DNA of 64,000 nucleotides, from positions 4,402,001-4,466,000 of the forward strand of contig NC_026502.1 in NCBI RefSeq assembly GCF_000182925.2, given 5' to 3'. A model generated the notes under the pieces. It worked only from the letters and a program-made list of their open reading frames with translations. It did not search any database and had not been told where the DNA came from. The translations under genes and the position numbers were made by a program. Of the stretch, positions 22,895 through 32,919 are shown piece after piece (the stretch's first letter is position 1; each line of letters opens with the position of its first letter). The stretch comes from Neurospora crassa OR74A. Taxonomy: Eukaryota; Ascomycota; Sordariomycetes; Sordariales; Sordariaceae.

Positions 22895-23880
22895 ATGTCT
22901 TCCACCACTGCTACCACAACCACCACCACCACCCATAACAACATGACCGACGAGGAGCTTGACCGCGACTGGAAGCCCAATGGCCGTCGCCCGCAATCGT
23001 GCGTTCCCAAATTCCTTATCCCCTTTCTTATTATGCGATACAGTGCCCACCCGTCATTCCATGTTCTACCCACCACGGCAAGCACGCCAAACGTCCCGCT
23101 CGGTACCTTGCATAAACCACAAGCCCGGCATTAAGTATCATGGCGCGGCGATAAACATGGAAAGAAGCACCAAACATGACAGTGGACTAACATGGCAAAC
23201 AAAATGACAGCACCATTGCGCGCAACTTCTCCCAAGAGCTGATGGACATTTTCCGCATCGACAAGGACATCACCGACCTCGACGACCAGGTCGACAAGCG
23301 GTCAGTCTCCGCCAACGCCAACGCCAAAGCCAGCGCCACGATTGACATCGATCTCGATACCCGGTTCGCATACTTCTACAGCCCCTGCTAGCACCCATTC
23401 GCTAACCCGTCTACCTTTTTGGGTGGCAACAGAAAGCAAGAAGTCGACAAAAAGACGTCTGAACTCGAAGCCCTCGAGGCGCGTATCCGTGAGATGGAGG
23501 AGAAACTCAAGAGTCAGTACCCAGCAGCTGCTGTCGGCAGCTCAGCACAGCCATCACAGATCCACACCCAGACCCAACACGTCAAGAGCAGGCCAGGGAC
23601 CATGAGACAGAGCCAGCAGGCGCCAGGTTCCGGGGCGATGCCGCCTACCCCGATAGGAAGTGAAGGTGAATTGGATTCCCCGATCGAGCCCGCTAGCCCC
23701 CGAACACCAAGAGCACCCCGACCGTCTGAACAGCCATTCTTCCACGTCGCTACATGTGCTTCCTCCGGAGATGACGCAGCATCCATGATATCCATCCAAA
23801 CCGTATCCGAGACCTCCAGTTATACTGACTTTGTCCTTGTGGCCCCTAATCCAGACGGTGATCGCGAGCGAGGCCACTGA
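22895..23880 (+). CDS. Small conserved fungal coiled-coil protein of unknown function
   Basis: Three exons, 22895-22998, 23211-23300 and 23433-23880, give 213 residues in one frame; both introns split codons consistently. Intron 1 has a GTGCGT donor and an ACTAAC branch, intron 2 a GTCAGT donor. After a Thr-rich N-terminus the conserved core reads TDEELDRDWKPNGRRPQSS, then TIARNFSQELMDIFRIDKD. It continues into a heptad-rich helix (KQEVDKKTSELEALEARIRE, residues about 65-90). The C-terminal half is disordered and Ser/Pro/Gln-rich, ending ERGH. I have seen similar cores in other filamentous fungi but know no function. A second weaker donor 63 nt downstream of the exon-2 donor would add 21 residues in frame, so alternative splicing is possible. 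Confidence 0.7.
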
Positions 23881-25115
23881 GTACCTCCACACTACTTTGA
23901 ATTCGAGAGATACCCCCAATGTCTCCTCAACCTTGTCGGCAGCACGGAGGGTGGAGGAGGGATCGGAATTGCGCATTACAACAAATGACGACATCTACTG
24001 AGATTTGCCGGGGAGTGACAACAACCGGGAGGGTCACACGACAGCCCATCAAGCCGTTGGCGAATCCCGGAGAACCGGATCCATGATAGACGGCGAAATA
24101 CGAATACCACGACACGCTATATCAGCACTACTACAATTTTAATACTTTCTTCGCCGCCGACCGGGCCAATGCCAGTCGAATGCCTTTCTTCCAACGAAAT
24201 GGAGACGTCCACTCTTTCTCGACTACTATGACTGCGCTTCGCAATATTCCAGGTCTTGAGGAAACCCTACTCCAGGAATGCTGTCAAGGAAGCGACAAAA
24301 GAAGGACTCTACCATGACCATGGCCCGGTTCACGGAGTTTTGGCTTTCGACCCTCAGATACCAGGACGTCATAACATTAATAATCATCCACTCGCTTGCA
24401 CTTTTGCCTCTACACAAGGCCAACAACGATCGTTCTCGCCGGTTTGGTGTCCTGGGGCAGGACGGTTGGATGAAGGGTTCAGGGTTGGCCAAATCGCCTG
24501 GAGAAGGGGCATTTGCATGGGACGTAAGGGATTGGAGAAGGGAGAGCAGCACAAAGGATGACTGCAACGGCTCTTGGAGGGTTCACATGTCCTGTAACTA
24601 CAGACACGACATTTGTCTAGGATTTCACGGTAGTTCAGTTGCATCTGTAGGTTGGATATATTGTACCATGTCCGGAACAGAGATTGTAACTTGAAGGGAA
24701 CCATTCCCGCTCCCTTAGATGTGTGCTATTCGCAAGGGGTTCGGTAAGGGATGACAATGGCAAAATTGCCCCTGACTCCTCTGTTTTGTGCTTCTAGACG
24801 CACGTTAAGAGAGGAGGTCATTCACTGACAGAAATTCGTAGGTATACCTATCACGGTGATGGCTAGGTCCATACAAATCAACAACTGGAATGGGAAGGAA
24901 TTAATTCAAGCTACCGGTCTAACTACGCCCGAACACTGGAAGAGGGGCTTATACCTACTTGCTGAAGATATTAAAGGGGTCAATCGCGTGAAGAACCAGG
25001 GGTAATAATACCAACTCCAGACACTCATGACTCCGTCAAACGACCAAACCTTGTCTCGAGCGCAACAGTCGCCCTCATAAGGCCCGAGACCTAAGGAACC
25101 TGAGCTACCGAGGAA
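23881..25115. other. Convergent 3' spacer
   Basis: About 1.2 kb between convergent stop codons. Open frames on both strands between 24226 and 24704 mirror each other and show no domain. No gene is supported. Confidence 0.5.
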
Positions 25116-26861
25116 CTACAGCTCCTTATCAGCAAAACCCACCCGTCCTCTCATGTCCAGCACAACAAAGACAGCCTTAAGGAAGATATCTCCAAGAACA
25201 GAGATATCCATGTCCATGTTGTTCTGAATACCACCCATGCATGTGGTGATCATTGTCGGCTCGTTGTCGTCCTCTTTCTCCGCCATGTCGTCCCTACCAT
25301 CGCCACCAACAAACCTCTCCAATGAAGCAGGACGCACAGCAGTAGTGGAAGAAGAGCCTCCGTGACCCTCCTTAACCTCAATCACAGAGTAGTTGAACAG
25401 CGCTCCGGGAATGGTGGCGTGCCAACCACCCTTTTCGCGGCCAAAGGCAATTTTCAGATCCGGGAGCACGGGCTCGGGCTTCATCTTCTCTTCATCACTA
25501 GAATCAGCACTAGTAGGAGGCGGACCAGACCGCGTATGAACAGGAACCTTCAAATCGCAAGGGAACGTCCAGGTGTTGTACTCGGTGCGGAACACGGCGC
25601 CGGGAACGTGGGCGTAGTAACTTTTGACGATGGCGTCAGGGAGCATGATGTTGGAAGTACCCGTGTCGATGATAGCTTCACGTGCGAGCAGGGGCTGCGT
25701 GGCTGGAAAATTTGGATCTGGCAGGAAGTCGGTGGAGGTAGTTGTAGGGGGGGAGGTCGAGGATGTGGGAGTGAGCCGAGTAGGGGGCTCAGTATCGGCG
25801 TCCTCGAGACCGCCCGCGTTCATCCACGGCGATTGGTAGGTGCTATTGGCGATGGAGAAGAAGGCGTAGGTGGTTTGCCAGTACGGGCTAGGGCTGAGGG
25901 GGTAGTAGTTGATTTCTCCCTTGTAGGGTGCTCTTCCCTTTTTCCCAGCTGTCGCGGGAATGGAAGCCGGGATTGATCCGAAGGTGTAAGTCCCGTTGGC
26001 GTGGGTGCGCAGATCGATGGTCATTAGAGGCTGGTCCAATCGCTCGAAGATTTGCTCCAAGACGGTCGTCTCCGTGCCCAAGGGGTGCACATCGCTCGAC
26101 ATGTTGTAGGCTAGACCCATGATGCCGGAAATGGCGAGGTCTGAGGCGAGGTCGAGGCTAACTTCGAGAGCACTTTGTATGACGGCCTTGGGAAGTTCAA
26201 CATTGCCCAAGCAGAGGGTGTCGTGGTACACATTTCCAGCGGCGTAGCTTCCATCCTCTGTTTTGTTTGCTGTGTCAGTCATCACCCAGCCAGAACGGGA
26301 AAAGATCGAAAAGGAAAGGCGCGACGTACCATAATGCGTAGCCCAAGAAGCATTAACAACCTTCTCCGCCGTTGTCGACTTGCCAATATCGTACAAGACC
26401 CGCAGCGTCTTGTTGGCGATGAAGGTCTCTGAGCTCAATAGCCATAAACTGATGGAACCGGTGTCGATATTAACGACAACCGTCTGCGGAGGAGTACCGA
26501 CGGTGAGTGGGGTGAGATACTCGCGCTCTTCCCAGAAGGGGGTGGCGGGGAGACTACTGCTGGAGCCTTTGGGTTTGCCGGAGACGACCCTCTTGAGACC
26601 TAAGGGGATGGAGTCTAGGTTGATGTTGGGCAACCGAGAGAGGGAACGGTAGTAGGATGCAAGACCTTGGTTCGAGGGTTGATCATGATGGGCAGAGTGG
26701 AAGGCATCGTTGTAGTGAGCCGCAAGTGAGAATGATGCCGCTGACTTCGGGTCACGGCGGGAATAATAATGTTGAGAATGAGGTAAGCCGGGCGAAACCA
26801 CGGCGGCGAGGGAGTGAGCCGCGAGGAAGACGAGCGCCGAGATAAAGATGCTGAACTCCAT
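25116..26861 (-). CDS. Secreted pepsin-like aspartic protease (yapsin-like)
   Basis: This is an A1-family aspartyl endopeptidase. I start at the ATG giving MEFSIFISALVF, because the upstream 18 codons would mask the signal peptide (about residues 1-19). A propeptide precedes the mature domain, which begins near EYLTPLTVGTPPQTVVVNID. Catalytic motifs are DTGS (Asp133) and DTGT (Asp375). A probable 72-nt intron at 26258-26329 (GTACGTCG donor, CTGAC branch, AACAG acceptor) has no stop and keeps frame. Its removal yields THYEDGSYAAG, matching the family flap with Tyr177; the spliced protein is 557 residues. Between the two halves lies a Thr/Pro-rich insertion (SSTSPPTTTSTD) and a second low-complexity loop, as often seen in fungal yapsins. 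The C-terminus (VGFADKEL) has no hydrophobic GPI tail, so secretion or vacuolar location is more likely. Confidence 0.88.
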   Translation of the reverse strand: MEFSIFISALVFLAAHSLAAVVSPGLPHSQHYYSRRDPKSAASFSLAAHYNDAFHSAHHDQPSNQGLASYYRSLSRLPNINLDSIPLGLKRVVSGKPKGSSSSLPATPFWEEREYLTPLTVGTPPQTVVVNIDTGSISLWLLSSETFIANKTLRVLYDIGKSTTAEKVVNASWATHYGTSRLSFSIFSRSGWVMTDTANKTEDGSYAAGNVYHDTLCLGNVELPKAVIQSALEVSLDLASDLAISGIMGLAYNMSSDVHPLGTETTVLEQIFERLDQPLMTIDLRTHANGTYTFGSIPASIPATAGKKGRAPYKGEINYYPLSPSPYWQTTYAFFSIANSTYQSPWMNAGGLEDADTEPPTRLTPTSSTSPPTTTSTDFLPDPNFPATQPLLAREAIIDTGTSNIMLPDAIVKSYYAHVPGAVFRTEYNTWTFPCDLKVPVHTRSGPPPTSADSSDEEKMKPEPVLPDLKIAFGREKGGWHATIPGALFNYSVIEVKEGHGGSSSTTAVRPASLERFVGGDGRDDMAEKEDDNEPTMITTCMGGIQNNMDMDISVLGDIFLKAVFVVLDMRGRVGFADKEL

Positions 26862-28767
26862 CCTCGCTGTGTGGATTTGGGGGTTTGTTGAGGTCGAAGT
26901 TCGGGATCTGGACAAGGTTCAAGTTGGAAAGAATATTTGTAATGTGCGTGGAACTACCCCCTTTGGGTGATGATGGAAGGAACGATTCTCTTCCCACTTT
27001 CCACTTGACCTTGACAGAGGAAGTTGTAAGAAATTGAGATCTCGAGTGTGGCTGCCCCCACTATAGCTACCCTTTTATTCTACGTGTAGAGGTAGGTAGT
27101 AGCTACACCCGACTTGTACACGAACGCCGTTCAAGTGAACCATGTGGTCACAGAAGCGATCACAAAATGGAAAATATCCGATGGATTGAAAGTGACACAT
27201 AATACGTGTTCGTCCAAGTTTTGATTTAATTGGCGATGTCCAGTCTGCTCGCCCTTCTTCAAGCGGAGAAGTCTGGTCTTCGCGGAGCGACTTTGGACTT
27301 GATACATCGGATCAAATTGCGGGCAATGATAAGAGGACCGTCAGGGTTCTCGCCAGTTTCGATCTCACCACCCAGTACTTTCAGGGTAGAAACAAAAAAA
27401 AACAAAAAAGAAAAAAAGAGAAAAAAAAGGAACAGCCCTCACCAGAATCAGCTGAAATATATCATTGTTTCCAAATGGTCGGTACGGTCCTTACTCACGA
27501 ATATGCTTTAAAACATAAAGACCTTCCAATTGCACTAACGGACCACATGCTTAAGAACTTTCTTGGGCGCATTTTGTTTGTACTCGATACTAGCCCAGCA
27601 ACATGGTAGAAAAAGAATCTCGATCCACAGAATGTGTGAGCCAGATTGGTGAGCCAGTCTCAGTGGAAGTTCGGTTCGACACGAGACGCCTACCACGAAA
27701 ACTTCCGTGTACTAGTGGTCAACAGGACATCACATCCAGACAAGAAGAGATGTCACCTATACCTTCCCACGAGTTTGTTGTACAGCTCATATTGCTGGTG
27801 TAAGAGAGGAGTGACCCCCAACTGTCCCATCTCGAAACACACATGTAGTAACACAGAAGAAGGAGCCACATCCTTCCTTCGAGAGTGTTACTCACGGTCC
27901 AAGATGCCCGGTTAGAGGACCCAGATCAAATGGATGAAGCACAGATGTGTGACAGTCACTCACCTGGAGTAAATGCAAAGTCTAGGGCAGTTCCGTCCCG
28001 CACTGTAAAACCGGCGCCGTGAAAGTGGGTCTGTTGCCGGTAGCTCGGCGGATGGACACGGACACGGACACGGGCTTGGCATCCGGAGCGGATCCTTCCA
28101 GATGTGGACACACATCTTTTCTGATTACATGACATCAGACTTGCGGAAGTCTCCGCATGGACGTATCTGCTAATCAAAGTAGAGATTAGAACAAGGCTCG
28201 ACGACAACAACAGCATGAATGAAGCTATTGCAGAAGTTTGGTGCGAACTGACATCTTCATGGGAATCAGGGAATGTCACAACGACAAGTCAATTTATCTC
28301 GAAGTTTCGCAGTTGCTGGGCGCCCAGAACAACAGGCACTTTACCAGCTACCTAATGATAGGCTAACAGTAACATGGACCCAGCAGGAAAGAAGAGCATC
28401 CCATTGGTCAGATCCAAGCTTCATGAGTGGACACTCGACCTCACAGCTGTCCTTTCGATAAGAACAGGTATCAATTAGTGCTGAAACATGGAATGCCTGC
28501 CGCCAGCGCTGCCCGCTACCGCTACGTACAACATAACGGCAGCTCCCCTCCGAATTCCAACCAGAAAGACAACACAGCATCTTCACCACTTGAGGCCACT
28601 TTGTTGTTCTGTCTGCAGACGGAATGCCTCTTTTAGTCCCCGCCACTCCTTGAAGAGTCTTTTATTTCTTCTCATCTTTACACCTCCACACACCCGCTCG
28701 ACACCGCATACCGATCGAGAACCCCCCACCGCATACACAACGCAAACACACACACAAAACGCCCACC
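26862..28767. other. Shared upstream region of protease and lhs1
   Basis: About 1.9 kb between divergent genes. It holds one TAGAGGTA copy at 27087 and an A-rich AAAAAAC/AAAAAG stretch at about 27391-27430. No gene is supported. I found no clear unfolded-protein-response element by eye. Confidence 0.5.
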
Positions 28768-31700
28768 ATGGCGCGGGTGTCAACACTATCACCCTTGAGG
28801 ATCTTCCTCTCCGCCATCTTCCTCTTCTCCGCCCATGTCTTTGCAGTCTCGGCTGTTCTGGGTGTTGATCTGGGCACCGAGTACATCAAGGCCGCCCTCG
28901 TCAAACCTGGCATCCCCCTCGAAATCGTCCTGACCAAAGACTCCCGTCGTAAAGAGATCTCGGCTGTCGCCTTCAAGCCCTCCTCCAATGGCCCCAAGAA
29001 GGGCGCCTATCCCGAGCGCGAGTATGGCTCCGACGCCATGGCCATCGCCCCTCGATTCCCCGGCGACGTTTACCCGAACCTCAAGGCCATCCTTGGCCTC
29101 CCCACTGGCAGTGCCCAAGTTAGAGAATACGCCGAGAGGCACCCTTCCCTGAAATTGGAGGCGCACAAGGCAAAGGGATCTGCGGCCTTCAAGAGCGCCG
29201 GTGCTTTCACTGCAGAGGAGGAGGCTTGGCTGGTCGAGGAGTTGCTGGCCATGGAACTTCAGAGCGTTCGCGCCAATGCCGAGGCTCTTGCTGGTCCTGG
29301 TAGCTCTGTGCGCTCCGTCGTCATCACCGTCCCGCCCTTCTACACCACCGAGGAGAAGCGCGCCGTCGAGCTGTCTGCCGAATTGGCGGGTCTCAAGGTC
29401 CTCTCTCTTGTCTCCGACGGTCTCGCTGTCGGCCTCAACTATGCTACCACCCGCCAGTTCCCCAACGTTAACAAGGGCGCGAAGGCCGAGCACCACCTGG
29501 TCTTCGACATGGGCGCCGGTTCCACCAAGGCCACCGTCCTCTCAATGCAGTCGCGCACCGTCAAGGATGTCGGCAAGTTCAACAAGACTGTCCAGGAGGT
29601 TTCTGTCCTCGGCAGTGGCTGGGACCGCACTCTCGGCGGTGACGCCCTCAACTATCTTATCGTTGACGACATGATCCGCCAATTCGTCGAGTCGCCCACG
29701 GCGAAAAAGGCCGGCGTCACCCTCGAGGCCGTCAAGTCCCACGGCCGCACCATCGCCAAGCTGACCAAGGAGGCTGAGCGCCTGAGACACGTTCTCTCCG
29801 CCAATCAGAACACTCAGGCTTCTTTTGAGGGCTTGTATGATGATGTCGACTTCAAGTACAAGATCACTCGCGCCGAGTTTGAAGAGATGGCGGCCACCCA
29901 CGCCCAGCGCGTCAGCGCCGCGGTCAAAAATGCTCTTAGCATGGCCGGTCTGCAAATCAAGGATCTCGACTCTGTTATCCTCCACGGCGGTGCCACGCGC
30001 ACCCCCTTCGTCCAGAAAGAGCTTGAGAGCTTCCTTGGAGGAGCCGACAAGATCCGCACCAACGTCAACTCGGACGAAGCCGCCGTTTTCGGTGCTGGTT
30101 TCCGCGCTGCTGAGCTTTCACCCAGCTTCAGGGTGAAGGAGATCAAGATCACTGATATTGCCTATTACCCCGCCGGAATGAAGTGGAAGAATGACGAGGG
30201 AAAGCCCAAGCACCAGCGTCTGTGGATCGCCACCTCGCCATTGGGAGCGCCCGCGAAGGAGGTCACCTTCAACAATGTCCAGGACTTGTCCGTCAGCTTC
30301 TACCAGTTGGTGGACGGTGCCGAACTTGACACCAAGGTGTTCACCACCAAGAACTTGACTGCCTCCGTAGAGGCGTTGGTGGAAAAGCACAAGTGCGAAA
30401 AGGCCGATATCAAGTTCAAGGTTGGCGTTCGTCTTCTCAGCGAGAACGGCGAAGTTGATGTTACCAAGGCCGCCGTTGAGTGCGAGGCTGATGAGCCGGA
30501 GAAGGACGGTTTTGTCGACGGCGTCAAGAATCTCTTTGGTTTTGGCAAGAAGGACAAGACTGAGGGCGAGGAGGATTCTGCTTCTGCGTCCACCGAATCA
30601 TCTACTAGCACCTCTTCTTCGGCCGCTGCATCCGCCTCTGCCGAGACCAAGCCCAGTGAGCCCAAGAAGAAGCAACTCGTTCAGATTAATGTTGATTTCA
30701 CCCTCACCCCCACTGGCCCCACCTCTCTCCTTTCCAAGGCCTCCATCCAAGCCCTCAAGGACCGTCTCAAGTCCTTCGCCGCCTCCGACCGCACCCGCCA
30801 ACTCCGCGAGGAAGCGCTCAACCAGCTCGAAGCCTACACTTACAAGATCAGCGACATTCTGGACCGCGAGTCTTTCATTGCGCACTCCAGCGCTTCCGAG
30901 CGTGAGGCTCTTCAGCAAAAGAAGGACGAGGTCAGCGACTGGCTCTACGGCGACGGCGCCGATGCCACTCGCGAGGAATTCAAGGCCAAGCTCAATGAGC
31001 TCCAAAACATTGTTGATCCCGTCCTCAAGAGGGCGGAGGAAGCGGAGAAGAGACCTGAAATTCTCAAGGGATTGCAGGATGCTCTCGACAACACCAACAA
31101 ATTCGTCAAGGACATCAGGGAAAAGATTGATGCGTACGATACCTTCCACGCTTCCGCCTCCGCTAGCGCCTCCGCTTCGTCGTCGACTGCTACCTCTTCC
31201 TCCTCTACCACAGCCCCGGCTTCTTCCGCTACCGGCGATTTCGACGGCCTAGAAGACGATGCCTCCACCACCACCGCCACCCGCGAGGACCCCATGAAGT
31301 TTTTGGAGAAGGAACTTGGTCCCGTTCCCCCTCTTTACACCCTCGAGGACCTCAAGGAATCTGAGGATCTGTATACTTCCATCTCCACCTGGTTGGAGTC
31401 GAAGGTTGCTGAGCAGGAGAAGTTGGGACCCACTGATGACCCCGTATTGACAGTCAAGGACCTTTTGGAGAGAAGGGAGAAGTTGGATAAGGCGGGTATG
31501 GCGTTGGCCATGAAGGGGGTAAAGAACTTTGAGAAGACGCAGGCGAAGGGCAAGGGCGGAAAGACGAATGGAAAGGCCAAGGCGTCTGGAAGCAAGGCGG
31601 GCGGCAAGAAGAATGGAAAGGGCACCAAGGCGGGTGAAAAGCCGGCCAAGGAAACGGTCAGTGATGAGGAAATTGAGGAGATGTTGAGAAAGGTTATGGC

Positions 31701-31785
31701 GGACGAGAAGGCCAAGGAGGAGGCCAAGGCTCAAAAGGGAGAGAGGGAGAGCAAGGAGGAGCCGGTCAAGCATGAGGAGCTTTAA
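28768..31785 (+). CDS. lhs1: ER lumenal Hsp70-related chaperone Lhs1/Grp170
   Basis: This large Hsp110/Grp170-type chaperone works in the ER lumen as nucleotide exchange factor for BiP and as a holdase for imported proteins. The uninterrupted frame gives 1005 residues. Residues 1-28 are a signal peptide (LRIFLSAIFLFSAHVFAVSA). The actin-like ATPase domain follows, with phosphate-1 motif VLGVDLGTEY, phosphate-2 motif FDMGAGSTKATV near residue 246 and adenosine motif VILHGGATRTPFVQKEL near residue 402. After a beta domain there is a Ser/Ala-rich linker (about residues 605-640), an extended helical C-terminal domain, a second Ala/Ser-rich linker (about 790-820) and a Lys/Gly-rich stretch. The protein ends KHEEL, an HDEL-like ER-retention signal. 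Start context CCACCATGG is good. Identity is well supported by order, length and tail. Confidence 0.95.
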   Translation: MARVSTLSPLRIFLSAIFLFSAHVFAVSAVLGVDLGTEYIKAALVKPGIPLEIVLTKDSRRKEISAVAFKPSSNGPKKGAYPEREYGSDAMAIAPRFPGDVYPNLKAILGLPTGSAQVREYAERHPSLKLEAHKAKGSAAFKSAGAFTAEEEAWLVEELLAMELQSVRANAEALAGPGSSVRSVVITVPPFYTTEEKRAVELSAELAGLKVLSLVSDGLAVGLNYATTRQFPNVNKGAKAEHHLVFDMGAGSTKATVLSMQSRTVKDVGKFNKTVQEVSVLGSGWDRTLGGDALNYLIVDDMIRQFVESPTAKKAGVTLEAVKSHGRTIAKLTKEAERLRHVLSANQNTQASFEGLYDDVDFKYKITRAEFEEMAATHAQRVSAAVKNALSMAGLQIKDLDSVILHGGATRTPFVQKELESFLGGADKIRTNVNSDEAAVFGAGFRAAELSPSFRVKEIKITDIAYYPAGMKWKNDEGKPKHQRLWIATSPLGAPAKEVTFNNVQDLSVSFYQLVDGAELDTKVFTTKNLTASVEALVEKHKCEKADIKFKVGVRLLSENGEVDVTKAAVECEADEPEKDGFVDGVKNLFGFGKKDKTEGEEDSASASTESSTSTSSSAAASASAETKPSEPKKKQLVQINVDFTLTPTGPTSLLSKASIQALKDRLKSFAASDRTRQLREEALNQLEAYTYKISDILDRESFIAHSSASEREALQQKKDEVSDWLYGDGADATREEFKAKLNELQNIVDPVLKRAEEAEKRPEILKGLQDALDNTNKFVKDIREKIDAYDTFHASASASASASSSTATSSSSTTAPASSATGDFDGLEDDASTTTATREDPMKFLEKELGPVPPLYTLEDLKESEDLYTSISTWLESKVAEQEKLGPTDDPVLTVKDLLERREKLDKAGMALAMKGVKNFEKTQAKGKGGKTNGKAKASGSKAGGKKNGKGTKAGEKPAKETVSDEEIEEMLRKVMADEKAKEEAKAQKGERESKEEPVKHEEL

Positions 31786-32919
31786 AATGGGGCATGATGC
31801 AGGTGACGTGTGTGTTTTAGCAGCAAAGCGTGTTCTGGCGTTTACAGATCCATAGATTTATCAACGTGATTATAGGGATTGCAATCTTGGCGTCATTTTT
31901 GTATCTACCTAGATATTTACAGATGTTACAAAAACGAACAATTGCTTTCCAGGTGGTCTTTTCCATTACCGTCGAGCTTCATGCCCGTGGGTCATGATCG
32001 CAAGTTGCATGTACTGAACCCTGCCTGTTCAAAACGGGGGTGTTTAGAAACCTCTAAATTACCCGGACATCAATCGTCACGGCACGGAACTTACTTGAAG
32101 AACTAAGTATCCAGTAATCCCACAAAGTGCGGCTGGTTAAAACCGACGGGACCTGCAGTTGATGATGCTATTGAGACCTGGAGTGGTGTGTCTCTGTGAC
32201 AAGCAGGAGGAAGTGGAAAAGTCCTGCCTGTCTAGGGTACTTTGCAAAACTGGGCAGATCTTGGAGCTTTCCCGCTGAAGACGCGCTAAAGACCCGCTGT
32301 TAGTGCTGCCTGCCGTCGGATGAGATGCCCCCGCATACTCCAAGCGTCATTGGACTTTCGTCGACGACCATCCCGTCGTTCTTCCTTCCTCCATCACCCC
32401 TACCCATAATCTTCTCCCCGACTTTTCACGTTTTCTCTGTGAAAAACAAGCCAAAAGAGCCATCGATGTCTGAATGAAAATGAATAATCCTATCTCCTGA
32501 ACGGTCATTATCAGCATGCCCGCTCGTCATTTTCAGCCATCGGCTGTCGCCCGGCGCAGCTCTTCGCTTCTTGAACCAATCATGATGCGTGGAGGTACCG
32601 AACCATCGTCGATGCTTTGCATGGCACGATTCTGACTGTTCTGGTCGGGTAGTCGAGGCCTGAAGTCGGGCAAGAGTCCATGTGGCTCTTGCTGACATCT
32701 CAGCCTCATGGTCATATTCCTTTCATCATAACTAGGTATCATCATCATCCTCGACTCCAGTCCTTTGATCCCTCTTCTTCATCCTTATCTTTGTTCTCCG
32801 TCTCATCTCACCTAGACAACAAGAATACCTAAATATCTCCACCTGATAGCACCTCAAGACCAAAGTTTCCATTCTCTGTTAACTCCCACATCTTCAACCC
32901 GACCACCCAAAACCTCGAA
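31786..32919. other. Spacer between lhs1 and amylase gene
   Basis: About 1.1 kb between two + strand genes. The last 200 nt are CT-rich and probably hold the amylase promoter and leader. No other gene is supported. Confidence 0.5.

Noticed and set aside
24226-24704. Pair of open frames of about 100-138 codons on both strands
   Set aside because: They mirror each other, lack conserved features and lie in a convergent 3' spacer.
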